Shown in pieces: positions 24,387-34,698 of a DNA stretch of 64,000 nt. This stretch comes from an uncultured Clostridia bacterium. GTDB taxonomy: Bacteria; Bacillota; Clostridia; Christensenellales; UBA1750. A program made the position numbers and the translations under genes. Under the pieces are notes generated by a model, which saw only the letters and a list, made by a program, of their open reading frames with translations, was not told where the DNA came from and made no database searches. Position 1 is the stretch's first letter, and every line of letters begins with the position of its first letter. The stretch is from contig CAJFMX010000006.1 in the NCBI GenBank assembly GCA_904393115.1, positions 1 to 64,000 on the forward strand, in the 5' to 3' direction.

Positions 24387-25085
24387 ATGCCCAGTGATAC
24401 CATCTTGGCAGTGGATGATGAGGTCCATATTCTGGAATTGATCTCTTTTAACCTGAAGGCGGCCGGATACCACGTGGTCACGGCCCTGACCGGGGAAGAG
24501 GCGCTCAAGCGCTGCGAGGTGGAGCGCCCGTCCCTTGTGCTGCTGGACATCATGCTGCCCGGCATCGACGGCCTGGAGGTCTGCCGGCGCCTCAAGGGCG
24601 ACCGCATGACCAGCAACATCCCGATCATCATGCTCACCGCAAGGGGAGACGAGGTGGACAAGATCCTCGGCCTGGAGCTCGGCGCGGACGACTACATCAC
24701 CAAGCCCTTCTCCGTGCGCGAGCTTGCCGCGCGCGTCAAGTCCCTCTTGCGCCGCGTCGCGCCCCAGCAGGAGAGCGAGCCGCAGACCCTGCGCTCCGGC
24801 GACATCATGATCGACATCACGAACTACGAGGCGTTCAAGGGCGGCGAAAAGCTCTCCCTCACCCTCAAGGAGTTCGAGCTCCTCAAGGTGCTGGTCCTCA
24901 GCCGCGGCAAGGTGCTCACCCGCGACTTCCTGCTGGACCGCATCTGGGGCTATGAGTACTACGGCGAAACGCGCACGGTCGACGTCCACATCCGCCACCT
25001 GCGCCAGAAGCTGGGCGAGGAGCCCTATATCGAAACCGTCAGAGGCGTGGGCTACCGCTTCGTTGACAGAGAGCAGGAAGCGTGA
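24387..25085 (+). CDS. phoP: PhoB/PhoP-type response regulator (OmpR family)
   Basis: The 232-residue protein has a receiver domain with the acidic pocket DDE near residues 9-11, the phospho-acceptor Asp in LLDIMLPGIDG near 54, and the Lys in TKPFSVREL near 105. A winged-helix DNA-binding domain follows, with LTLKEFELLKVL and TVDVHIRHLRQKLG. It overlaps the kinase gene by 4 nt and is followed by pst-like genes and phoU, which suggests phosphate control. AAAGGAGG precedes the ATG. The PhoP/PhoB name is based on context plus OmpR-family features. Confidence 0.88.
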   Translation: MPSDTILAVDDEVHILELISFNLKAAGYHVVTALTGEEALKRCEVERPSLVLLDIMLPGIDGLEVCRRLKGDRMTSNIPIIMLTARGDEVDKILGLELGADDYITKPFSVRELAARVKSLLRRVAPQQESEPQTLRSGDIMIDITNYEAFKGGEKLSLTLKEFELLKVLVLSRGKVLTRDFLLDRIWGYEYYGETRTVDVHIRHLRQKLGEEPYIETVRGVGYRFVDREQEA

Positions 25086-26797
25086 AATCCATGCACCAGC
25101 GGATCGTCCTGACGGCGTCCGCGCTGGTTTTGTTGGTGGTGGCGCTTGCCTCCTTTTTCTCGATGCGCATTACCATGCAGGAGGAGCAGGGCATCCTTCA
25201 GGAGCAGCTGCTCAACGCGGCGCGCTACGCCGCGGCCTCCGCACAGGACGAGGCCGCGCTGAACCGCGTTGCGGCGCTCATGAACGCGCGGGTGACCCGC
25301 ATGGACCGCAGCGGGGAGATCCTCTACGACACCAGCGGCCAGGTGGGCTATTACCTGGACCAGCCCGATGTCGTGACCGCTCTTTCCAATGGGACGGGCA
25401 CGGAGATCTCCTTCCAGGGGCGGCTGGCGCAGATGCAGATCGCCGTATCCGTCCTGGACGATGACGGGACGATCCTGCGCATCACGCGCAGCCAGGTGGT
25501 CTTCCGCCACGGGAACTGGGGGCTGTTCGCCGCGCTGATGATGCTGGTGCTCGTGGTGTGCATCTACCTCTCCTTTGCGCTGGCCAGGCGCATCGTCACC
25601 CCGATCAACCAGATCTCCAAGGCGGCACAGGCCATCATCGACGGAAACTACAACGTCAACCTCCGCATCGACGGCTATGCGGAGCTCAACCAGCTCCTGC
25701 GCACCCTGCAGTCCATGAACACGCGCCTGCAGGAGACCGTGGAAAAGCTGCAGCACAAGAGCGCAGAGCTGGAATCCATCATCGACCACATGCTCAACGG
25801 CCTCATCGCCGTGGACGGCCAGCTGCACGTGGTCCAGATGAACAACGCCGCCAAGCACATGCTGGGCGTCACCGGTAGCGTCGAGGGCAAGCACGTGCTC
25901 GAGGCCACCGGCAACTCCCGCCTGGAGACGATCCTGCAAGAGGCCATGGAGCACGAGGAGCTCATCACGCTCGAGCTGCCCGTGCGCGCGGCGCCCCGGC
26001 ACCGCTTGATCCGCCTCTACATCTCGCCCCTGGAGCATGAAAACGAATCCATCGGCGCCGTGGCCCTGCTGGAGGACATCACCGAGATCCGCAACCTCGA
26101 GCAGATCCGCACGGACTTTGCCGCAAACGTCACCCACGAGCTCAAGACGCCCCTGACCTCGATCAAGGGCTTTGTCGAGACGCTGCAGGCCGGCGCCATC
26201 GAAAACCCCGAGATGGCCAAGCGCTTCCTGGACATCATCTCCATGGAGACGGACCGCCTCTCCCGCCTGATCAACGACGTGCTCTCCCTCTCCTCCATGG
26301 AGAACGGGCGCGTGCGCGTGCCGACCGAGCGCCTGAGCCTGGGCCAGCGCGCCGAGGACGTCTGCCTCATGCTGGAGAACAGCGCCAAGCAGAAGAACAT
26401 CGAGCTCACCGTGGACGCCGGGGACGACACCTTCATCCAGGCCAACGACGACCACGTCAAGCAGCTGCTCATCAACCTCATCGACAACGCCATCAAGTAC
26501 ACGCTCGACGGGGGCAAGGTGCGCGTGCGCGTGGAGCGCAGGGGCAGAGACGTGCTCCTGCACGTCAAGGATACGGGCATCGGCATCGCGCAGGAGCACA
26601 TCCCGCGCCTGTTTGAGCGCTTCTACCGGGTGGACAAGGGCCGCAGCCGCAACATGGGCGGAACGGGCCTGGGCCTGGCCATCGTCAAGCACATCGTCAT
26701 GGACATGAACGGCGAGATCACCGTGCAGTCGGAGCTGAACGTGGGCACGGAGTTCACCGTGACCTTGCCCTACGCCAGGGAAGATGCCTCTTCGTGA
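25082..26797 (+). CDS. phoR: PhoR-type sensor histidine kinase
   Basis: The 571-residue membrane kinase has two membrane segments (about 8-28 and 143-163) flanking a small extracytoplasmic domain, a HAMP domain (about 165-215), a PAS domain (about 235-330), the HisKA box with the phospho-acceptor in VTHELKTPLTSI near residue 351, and the ATPase boxes NLIDNAIKYT, VKDTGIGI and GTGLGLAIV. Order and length match PhoR. It starts at GTG 25082 inside the phoP stop region; ATG 25091 is possible. It would phosphorylate the response regulator encoded just upstream. Confidence 0.88.
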   Translation: MKSMHQRIVLTASALVLLVVALASFFSMRITMQEEQGILQEQLLNAARYAAASAQDEAALNRVAALMNARVTRMDRSGEILYDTSGQVGYYLDQPDVVTALSNGTGTEISFQGRLAQMQIAVSVLDDDGTILRITRSQVVFRHGNWGLFAALMMLVLVVCIYLSFALARRIVTPINQISKAAQAIIDGNYNVNLRIDGYAELNQLLRTLQSMNTRLQETVEKLQHKSAELESIIDHMLNGLIAVDGQLHVVQMNNAAKHMLGVTGSVEGKHVLEATGNSRLETILQEAMEHEELITLELPVRAAPRHRLIRLYISPLEHENESIGAVALLEDITEIRNLEQIRTDFAANVTHELKTPLTSIKGFVETLQAGAIENPEMAKRFLDIISMETDRLSRLINDVLSLSSMENGRVRVPTERLSLGQRAEDVCLMLENSAKQKNIELTVDAGDDTFIQANDDHVKQLLINLIDNAIKYTLDGGKVRVRVERRGRDVLLHVKDTGIGIAQEHIPRLFERFYRVDKGRSRNMGGTGLGLAIVKHIVMDMNGEITVQSELNVGTEFTVTLPYAREDASS

Positions 26798-26806
26798 CGA
26801 ATGTTG

Positions 26807-26838
26807 GAGAGCGGTTCCACAATGTGGACCGCTCTTTT
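26807..26838 (+). terminator. intrinsic terminator after phoR
   Basis: AGAGCGGTTCCACA pairs with TGTGGACCGCTCT (one bulge), followed by TTTT. Confidence 0.75.
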
Positions 26839-26891
26839 GCTGTCTGCCACATGGAGTGGAACGATTTAGCCCATATTTAACCTTTGGCCGG

Positions 26892-26920
26892 TTGTGAAAA
26901 CGACCAATTTTTTATACAAT
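26892..26920 (+). promoter_or_regulatory. promoter of the pst-like operon
   Basis: TTGTGA (26892-26897), a 17-bp spacer and TACAAT (26915-26920). The AT-rich flanks include TTTAAC and TGTAAA, which resemble half-sites of PhoP boxes, but no regular repeat could be established. Confidence 0.5.
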
Positions 26921-26967
26921 AAAATGTAAACAATGCGGCCGACTTGGGCCGCGAGGTCGGAGGGCGC

Positions 26968-27780
26968 ATGAAGAGAGCATGGGAAAACTTGATGCGCTTT
27001 GGCGCGTGGTTGGGCGGGACGTTCGCCTTTTTGCTGACGGGATGCGCGCTGGTCTTTCTGCTGGGGATTCTCCTGATGGAACGGGCTTCGGCAGGCAGCG
27101 TCCTGCAGAGCGTGTGGTCCCTTGTGCCGCAGGGGCTGCGGCTGACGGGCTTTACGGTGTCCACGGCCGCGGCGGCGGTGGCCCTTTCGTTTCCGCTGGC
27201 CTGGGCGCTGGCGGCGGGGATCGCCTTTTTGCTCAAGCCCCGGTGGCTGCACGCGGCGCGCAGCGCGGTTTCGGGCGTCTCGGCGATCCCGGCGGTGGTC
27301 TTTGGCTATCTCTCGCTGCGGTACTTTGTGCCGGTGATTCCCTCGGCGTGGTGGGGGGTTACGGTCACGCTCATCCTCATGAGCCTGATGCGCCACACGC
27401 TGGAGCTGACCCAGATCAACGAACAGCACTACCCGGCTGTGGAGGCTGCGCAGGCCATGGGCGCGTATATCTATGAGACGATTCTGCATACGGTCTTTCC
27501 CCTGGCCCGGCGCAGCTACCTGAGCGTCGCGCTGCGGATGATGTCCCGGTGCATGGGCGAGGGCGTTGCCATTTTGTTGGTCCTGTCCGCCTACGGCGGG
27601 GGAGAGGATACGCTGGTCACGGCGCTGATGCAGACCGCGGGCGTCACGGGCGTGCCCGGAAGCGCGCGCTACGCGATCCTGCTGGCCGCGCTCCTGACGG
27701 CGCTGATCGTGCTCGTCAACGCGGTGATCTCGTTCAGCTTGGAGGGAGGCCGGCATGGAAAAAAGAAAGCTGCGGAATAA
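26968..27780 (+). CDS. pstC: PstC-like phosphate ABC transporter permease
   Basis: The 270-residue membrane protein has about six hydrophobic segments and the permease signatures SAIPAVVFGYLSL near residue 112 and EAAQAMGAYIYETILHTVFPLA near 160, where the cytoplasmic EAA loop contacts the ATPase. It resembles PstC/PstA permeases but is shorter than typical PstC (about 300). It starts at ATG 26968 after GGAGGG and overlaps pstA by 26 nt. The set lies behind phoP-phoR and before phoU, so phosphate uptake is the likely role, yet no pstS binding-protein gene is present here. Confidence 0.72.
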   Translation: MKRAWENLMRFGAWLGGTFAFLLTGCALVFLLGILLMERASAGSVLQSVWSLVPQGLRLTGFTVSTAAAAVALSFPLAWALAAGIAFLLKPRWLHAARSAVSGVSAIPAVVFGYLSLRYFVPVIPSAWWGVTVTLILMSLMRHTLELTQINEQHYPAVEAAQAMGAYIYETILHTVFPLARRSYLSVALRMMSRCMGEGVAILLVLSAYGGGEDTLVTALMQTAGVTGVPGSARYAILLAALLTALIVLVNAVISFSLEGGRHGKKKAAE

Positions 27781-28549
27781 CATTTTTCTTGCCGTGACCA
27801 TTCTCCTTGCGCTGGGCGCGGTGGCCATGCTGGCGCTGCCGCTCCTGCGCCTGGCGTTTGACGCGGTCACGGCGCTGCTGCGGTCCTGGGGCGTTCTGCC
27901 GGGGATCGAGGCGGTGATCGTCAAGACCCTGCAGGTGCTGCTGCTGGTGCTGGCGCTGGTGCTGCCCATCTCCCTGCTGATCACGCTGTGGATGTACGAA
28001 TACCTGCACGGATTGGCGCTGGGCAGGGTGCAGCGCTTCCTCAAGGGCCTGTCGCGCGTGCCCGCGGTGCTGGTGGGGCTGCTGGGGAACTGGCTCATCA
28101 GCGGCAATGCGCAGGCGCACGGCAGCATCTGGTCCATGGCGGCCCTGCTGACGGTGATGTGTTTGCCCTTTATGATTTCGCGCGTGGACGCGGCGCTGCG
28201 CGCCGTGCCGGAAAAGTACCGCATGGCCGGGGAGGCCCTGGGCGGGCGGCGCATGGCGGTGCTGGGCCTCGTGGTGCTGCCGCAGGCCCTGCCGCAGATC
28301 GTTCGGGCGTGCCTGCGCCTGGTGGAGCGCATCCTGTGCGAGGCGACGGCGCTGCTCACGCTCATGGGCGCGGTGATGCCGGACCAGGTGCTGGCCACGG
28401 AACTGTTCCGCCTGGCCTGGCTCGGCCGGGAGGACGCGGCGGTGCTGGCCTTCGGCCTTGCGGCGCTGATGATCCTGCTGCGCCTGACGACCACGCGCCG
28501 GTGGAGAAGCGAAGGGGAGGAAGCCAATTGCCGATACAACTGGTGGTAG
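27755..28549 (+). CDS. pstA: PstA-like phosphate ABC transporter permease
   Basis: The 264-residue protein has about six membrane segments, with LSRVPAVLVGLLGNWLI near residue 92 (the PstA-type small-residue motif) and the coupling-loop segment YRMAGEALGGRRMAVLGLVVLPQAL near 155-180. It should pair with the upstream permease. ATG 27755 lies inside pstC with GGAGGGAGG upstream, so translation is coupled. Its last codons overlap the ATPase gene by 22 nt. Confidence 0.72.
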   Translation: MEKRKLRNNIFLAVTILLALGAVAMLALPLLRLAFDAVTALLRSWGVLPGIEAVIVKTLQVLLLVLALVLPISLLITLWMYEYLHGLALGRVQRFLKGLSRVPAVLVGLLGNWLISGNAQAHGSIWSMAALLTVMCLPFMISRVDAALRAVPEKYRMAGEALGGRRMAVLGLVVLPQALPQIVRACLRLVERILCEATALLTLMGAVMPDQVLATELFRLAWLGREDAAVLAFGLAALMILLRLTTTRRWRSEGEEANCRYNWW

Positions 28550-29274
28550 AGGATCTCAACGCGACGCTGGAGGACAAGGTCGTCCTGCACGACGTGGCGG
28601 TGACGGCGCAGGCCGGGCACGTGCTGGCCCTGATGGGCAAGACCGGGAGCGGAAAGTCCACCTTCCTGCGCGTGATCAACCGCATGGCCGAGCAGCGCGG
28701 CTGCGTGGTCAGCGGCCGCATCATGCTGGACAACAGCTCCATCTTCATGCAGGAGCCCAACGACCTGCGCAGGCGCGTGGGCATGGTCTTCACCGAGCCC
28801 GTCCTCTTTGCGGGCACGGTGCTGCACAACATCACCGCCGGGCTGCGCCTGCAGGGCATCCGCAAAAAGCAGGCCCTCGAGGAGCGCGCGGAGGAGACGC
28901 TGCGCCGCATGGAGATCTACAAGGAGTTCCGCGACATGCTCTACACGGACTCCTCGCGCCTGACGCGCGGCCAGGCGCAGCTGACGTGCATCGCGCGGGC
29001 GCTCGCGCTGCGGCCGGGCCTGCTGCTGCTGGACGAGCCCACGCGCCTGCTGGACGCCATGACCAGCATCAAGGTGGAGGACATGCTCTTCTCCCTGCGC
29101 AAGGAGTGCACGATGGTCGTGGCCGTGCACTCGCCCCAGATGGCGGGCCGCATCGCGGAGGAGACGGCCATGATGGAGGACGGTACGGTGCTCGAGTGGG
29201 GCCGCACGAGCGACCTGTTCTACCACCCGCAGCACCTGCACACGGAGCAGTTCATCAGCTCCCGATTTGCATGA
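28528..29274 (+). CDS. pstB: PstB-like ABC ATPase with degenerate Q-loop and signature motif
   Basis: The 248-residue ATPase has a good Walker A (GKTGSGKST, about 37-45), Walker B (LLLLDEPTR, about 164-172) and H-loop (AVHSPQMAGRI, about 200-210). The usual PstB Q-loop Gln is replaced (MVFTEPVLF near 86-94) and the LSGGQQQR signature reads LTRGQAQ near 145-151. Such changes are unusual in an active transporter ATPase, though Walker residues are intact. Translation starts at TTG 28528 after GGGGAGG, within the pstA end. It is named PstB from context (permeases before, phoU after). Confidence 0.68.
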   Translation: MPIQLVVEDLNATLEDKVVLHDVAVTAQAGHVLALMGKTGSGKSTFLRVINRMAEQRGCVVSGRIMLDNSSIFMQEPNDLRRRVGMVFTEPVLFAGTVLHNITAGLRLQGIRKKQALEERAEETLRRMEIYKEFRDMLYTDSSRLTRGQAQLTCIARALALRPGLLLLDEPTRLLDAMTSIKVEDMLFSLRKECTMVVAVHSPQMAGRIAEETAMMEDGTVLEWGRTSDLFYHPQHLHTEQFISSRFA

Positions 29275-29329
29275 GCGCATGCGGCGGACTGGAAGAGTTT
29301 TTTGATTTGGCAATAGGAGTACGGTTCTT

Positions 29330-29980
29330 ATGCGTAGCATCTATGATCAGGAAATGCGCGACATTCAGCGCGACAGCATCCACATGTGCAACCTTGCGTC
29401 CGAAACGCTGCAGGATGTCATGGACGCCGTGCGCCGCCGGGACTTTACGGTTGTGGAGCGCGTTCTGGAACAGGACCAGCGCATCCGGTCCATGCGCATG
29501 GCGCTCAACGAGCGCGTGATGCGCATGATCGCCACCCAGCACCCGGTCGCGGTGGACCTGCGCAGGCTGTTTTACATCATCCACTTGGCGGACGAGATGG
29601 AGCGCATCGGGTACCAGGCCGCGGCCATCGGCCGCTGCATCCTGCGCACGCAGTATGGAAAGGTGCTGCTGCTCGAGGACATCTACCGCATGAGCGAGCG
29701 CACCGCCACCATGTTTGAGCGGATGCTCGCCAGCTCCCTCAACGAGAGCACGGACGCCGTGCGCAACGTCCTCACCATGGACGACGAGGTCGACGTGCTC
29801 TACGAGCAGATCTACCGCGAGTGCATCACGCGCCAGAGCGGCCTGCGCTCGCAGGACAGCGACGTCATGACCGCTGTGAACGTCGCCCAGTACATCGAGC
29901 ACGTGGGCGACCACATCGTCAACTGGGCGCGCTGGTGGCTCTACTTCGTCGGGGAGCAGGACAGCGACATCATCGTCTGA
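29330..29980 (+). CDS. phoU: phosphate signalling protein PhoU
   Basis: PhoU couples the Pst transporter to PhoR and restrains the Pho response. The 216-residue helical protein has the two three-helix PhoU repeats; recognisable parts are the first DAVRRRDFTVVERVLEQD segment, ATQHPVAVDLRRLFYIIHLADEMERIGYQA near 70-95 and YIEHVGDHIVNWARW near the end. ATG 29330 follows AATAGGAG. It ends the operon before a terminator. Confidence 0.92.
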   Translation: MRSIYDQEMRDIQRDSIHMCNLASETLQDVMDAVRRRDFTVVERVLEQDQRIRSMRMALNERVMRMIATQHPVAVDLRRLFYIIHLADEMERIGYQAAAIGRCILRTQYGKVLLLEDIYRMSERTATMFERMLASSLNESTDAVRNVLTMDDEVDVLYEQIYRECITRQSGLRSQDSDVMTAVNVAQYIEHVGDHIVNWARWWLYFVGEQDSDIIV

Positions 29981-30008
29981 GGCCGCGGGCCGCAATTTGG
30001 AAACAGGA

Positions 30009-30050
30009 GGGACCTCCGCCGCGTTTGCTTTGCGTCGGGGGTCCCTTTTT
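30009..30050 (+). terminator. intrinsic terminator after phoU
   Basis: A stem with GGGACC opposite GGTCCC and a GC-rich inner part is followed by TTTTT. Confidence 0.75.
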
Positions 30051-30095
30051 GCCCGCTTGGCGGGCCGGCCCCCCCCATGCCCGAAAAGATTTGGG

Positions 30096-30124
30096 TTGAC
30101 AAAATCCCCCTGAAAGATTAGACT
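30096..30124 (+). promoter_or_regulatory. sigma-A promoter for the MarR gene
   Basis: TTGACA (30096-30101), a 17-bp spacer and TAGACT (30119-30124), just upstream of the marR-type gene. Autoregulation is usual in this family; no clear palindrome was fixed here. Confidence 0.6.
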
Positions 30125-30173
30125 ACGAATTGTTAGACGCGGAAATAAACTCCTGATGCGAGGAGGAGAAGCG

Positions 30174-30641
30174 ATGGAAGAAGACTTGATGATGCAGTTT
30201 GAGGTGGAGTTTGCGCGCGTGGTGCGCCTGTACTACAGCCGCATGCAGGCCCAGCTTGCAGAGGTGGGACTCTACCGCGGGCAGCCGCCGATCATGGCCC
30301 TGCTGCACAAGCGCGACGGCATGAGCCAAAAGGAGATGGCGCGCGCGCTGAACCTCTCGCCGGCGACGATGACGGTCACCTTAAAGCGCATGGAGCGCGC
30401 CGGGCTCATCGAGCGCGAGATGGACGGACGGGACCAGCGCATCCTGCGCGTGCACCTCTCCGAGGAGGGAAAGCGCATGTGCGAGATGGGCGAGCGGCAG
30501 GTCGGCCGCGTCGCCGCGGAGCTGCTGGACGGGTTTTCCGCCGAGGAGCGCGCGCAGTTTGAGGAGTACATGCGCCGCGTCGCCCGGAACATGGAGCGCG
30601 CCCTGCGCGAGGAAGAGGCCGCGCGGGAGGCCGGCGGTTAA
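30174..30641 (+). CDS. MarR-family transcriptional regulator
   Basis: The 155-residue protein has the MarR winged helix: GMSQKEMARALNLSPATMTVTLKRMERAGLIERE at about residues 46-79 (helix-turn-helix), then the wing with DGRDQRILRVHLSEEGK. Long flanking helices form the dimer. ATG 30174 follows GCGAGGAGGAG. It has its own promoter and stands alone between the pho/pst set and tilS, so the ligand and target genes cannot be inferred. Confidence 0.88.
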   Translation: MEEDLMMQFEVEFARVVRLYYSRMQAQLAEVGLYRGQPPIMALLHKRDGMSQKEMARALNLSPATMTVTLKRMERAGLIEREMDGRDQRILRVHLSEEGKRMCEMGERQVGRVAAELLDGFSAEERAQFEEYMRRVARNMERALREEEAAREAGG

Positions 30642-30668
30642 AAAAAACCAAACAATTTGATTCAGGGC

Positions 30669-30697
30669 TTGAAATATCTTTGCAGTCCATATAAAAT
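30669..30697 (+). promoter_or_regulatory. sigma-A promoter for tilS-hpt-ftsH
   Basis: TTGAAA (30669-30674), a 17-bp spacer and TAAAAT (30692-30697), about 35 bp before tilS. Confidence 0.65.
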
Positions 30698-30731
30698 TAG
30701 AAACTGATTGATTCCATAGGAGGGCAAGGCG

Positions 30732-32027
30732 GTGCGGGAACACGTTGCGGAATGCCTGAAGGGGCGCAGCGCCCTGGTGGCGCTCTCGGGCGGCGTGGAC
30801 TCCGTGGTGCTGCTGCATCTCCTGCTGGTGCTGCGGGCGCAGGTCGTCGCCGCGCACGTCGAGCACGGCATGCGGGGAGAGAACTCCCGCCGGGACTGCG
30901 CCTTTGTCGAGGCGCTCTGCGCCCGGCTCGGCGTGCCGCTGGCCGTTGCGCATGTAGACGTTCCCGCCAGGGCGCGCGCGAGCGGCCGCGGGCTGGAGGA
31001 AACCGCCAGGGACCTGCGCTACGCCTTCCTCCGGGAGGAGAAGCGCAGGCGCGGCCTGGACTGCATCCTCACGGCCCACCACCGCAACGACCAGGCCGAG
31101 ACTGTGCTCCTGCACCTGGTGCGCGGGTCCTCGCCGCGGGGGCTTTCCGGGATGCGCGAAGAGGAGGGAGACCTCCTGCGGCCGCTGCTGCCCTTTTCGC
31201 GCGCGGAGATCCTGCGCTATGCGCAGGCGGAGGGACTGCCCTTTGTGCAGGACGAGACGAATGCGGACACCGCTTTTGCGCGAAACTACGTGCGGCACGA
31301 GGTGATCCCGCGCCTGGAGACCCTGAACCCCCGCGCGGTGGAGGCCATCGCCCGCCTCGCGGCCCTGAGCCGCGACCAGAGCGACTACATCGCGCAGCAG
31401 GCGGACTCCGTCCTGCGGGAGCGGATGCGCGGGGACGCGCTTTCCGACGTGCGCGACCTGCATCCCGGCCTGCGCGGCGCGGTGCTGCACGAATACCTCG
31501 TGCGCCTGGGCCTGCGGGAGGCGGGGCAGGCGGACGTGGACCGGCTGGAGGGGCTCTTCTCCCTCGGGGCCGGTAAGCGTGCCAGCCTCTGCGGGGCGCT
31601 GCTGGAGCGGGATGCGCAGGGCGTGCGGCCCGTTCCAGGCGAAGCGCCCATGGAATCCATCCCGCTGCACCTGGGGGAAAACGAGACGCCGTTCGGCTGC
31701 TTTTCCCTGCGCGTCGGGGCGGTGCCCCCGTGCCTGGACCTGGGCCGCGATGCGCAGGTCCTGGACGCGGACGCGGCGTCGGCCGGCCTCGCCGTGCGCG
31801 CGCGGCGCGCGGGCGACCGGGTGCGCCTGCTGGGCGGCGGAACCAAGAAGCTCAGCGACATTTTTACCGATCAAAAGGTGCCGCGCGCGCTGCGCGGCCG
31901 CGTGCCGGTCCTGACATGCGGAGAGGAGATCGTCTGGGTGGCGGGCGTCGCGCCGAGCGCCGCCTGCGCCATCGGTCCCAACAGCGCGCGGGCCCTGACC
32001 ATTCAATATAGAAAACCGAAGGAGTAG
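30732..32027 (+). CDS. tilS: tRNA(Ile)-lysidine synthase TilS
   Basis: TilS converts the wobble cytidine of tRNA-Ile(CAU) to lysidine with ATP and lysine, an essential decoding step. The 431-residue protein has the PP-loop SGGVDS at about 19-24, AHVEHGMRGENSRRD near 38-52, LTAHHRNDQAETVLLHLVRG near 115-134 and the C-terminal domain GDRVRLLGGGTKKLSDIF near 358-375. It starts at GTG 30732 after GGAGGGC. The tilS-hpt-ftsH order is a widely conserved cluster in Bacillota. Confidence 0.95.
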   Translation: MREHVAECLKGRSALVALSGGVDSVVLLHLLLVLRAQVVAAHVEHGMRGENSRRDCAFVEALCARLGVPLAVAHVDVPARARASGRGLEETARDLRYAFLREEKRRRGLDCILTAHHRNDQAETVLLHLVRGSSPRGLSGMREEEGDLLRPLLPFSRAEILRYAQAEGLPFVQDETNADTAFARNYVRHEVIPRLETLNPRAVEAIARLAALSRDQSDYIAQQADSVLRERMRGDALSDVRDLHPGLRGAVLHEYLVRLGLREAGQADVDRLEGLFSLGAGKRASLCGALLERDAQGVRPVPGEAPMESIPLHLGENETPFGCFSLRVGAVPPCLDLGRDAQVLDADAASAGLAVRARRAGDRVRLLGGGTKKLSDIFTDQKVPRALRGRVPVLTCGEEIVWVAGVAPSAACAIGPNSARALTIQYRKPKE

Positions 32028-32031
32028 ACGT

Positions 32032-32577
32032 ATGGAGTATTCGAAGGACGAGATCGAGCGCGTACTCATTTCCAATGAAGAGATTCAAAAGCGGCTGGAC
32101 GAACTGGCCGCGCGCGTCAATGCGGACTACGCGGGGCACGACCTGCTGGTCGTCTGCATCCTCAAGGGCGCGGTCGCGGTCTTTGCGGACCTGCTCCGGC
32201 GCTTGACCATTCCCTGTTCCATCGACTTTATGGCCATCTCGAGCTACGGCTCCTCGACGAAGTCCTCGGGCGTTGTGCGGATCCTCAAGGACCTGGACCA
32301 CGGCATCGAGGGCAAGGACGTGCTCATCGTCGAGGACATCGTGGACAGCGGCATGTCCATGAGCTACCTCAAGGACAACCTGCGCACGCGCGGGCCCGCG
32401 TCCCTGAAGCTGCTCACGCTCCTGGATAAGCCGGAGCGCCGCCGCGTGGAGCTCCAGGCGGACTACATCGGCTTCACCATTCCGGACGAGTTTGTGGTCG
32501 GCTACGGCCTGGACTATGCGGAGCACTACCGCAACCTGCCGGACGTCTGCATCCTCAGCCCGAAAATGTATGCGTAA
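32032..32577 (+). CDS. hpt: hypoxanthine phosphoribosyltransferase
   Basis: This purine-salvage enzyme joins hypoxanthine or guanine to PRPP. The 181-residue protein has the PRPP-binding loop VLIVEDIVDSGMSMSYL near 97-113, the early VVCILKGAVAVFADL loop, and FVVGYGLDYAEHYRNLP near the end. ATG 32032 lies 4 nt after the tilS stop region with GAAGGAG upstream, so it is co-transcribed. Length is typical. Confidence 0.95.
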   Translation: MEYSKDEIERVLISNEEIQKRLDELAARVNADYAGHDLLVVCILKGAVAVFADLLRRLTIPCSIDFMAISSYGSSTKSSGVVRILKDLDHGIEGKDVLIVEDIVDSGMSMSYLKDNLRTRGPASLKLLTLLDKPERRRVELQADYIGFTIPDEFVVGYGLDYAEHYRNLPDVCILSPKMYA

Positions 32578-32617
32578 ACCCAAGGGATAGCCCTTTGAAG
32601 GGAGGCGTTTTGTCAAA

Positions 32618-34549
<1,932 letters not shown>

Positions 34550-34561
34550 GATTTGTTGCAG

Positions 34562-34599
34562 ACAGGCAGACGTTCCGCAAGCGGACGCTGCCTGTTTTT
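34562..34599 (+). terminator. intrinsic terminator after ftsH
   Basis: ACAGGCAG pairs with CTGCCTGT, extended by CGT-CCGC/GCGG-ACG, followed by TTTTT. Confidence 0.85.
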
Positions 34600-34698
34600 G
34601 CAGAAAAACGAACGATAGGTTAAACTTTGGCCGATTGGCAGGAAAAGCAGGGGCAACCGGCAAATACCTATAGGTTATGAAGTAAAGGGGGGAAAACC

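Noticed and set aside
26860..26945. PhoP-box tandem repeats before pstC
   Set aside because: TTTAAC and TGTAAA occur, but not as regularly spaced direct repeats, so an operator call is not supported.
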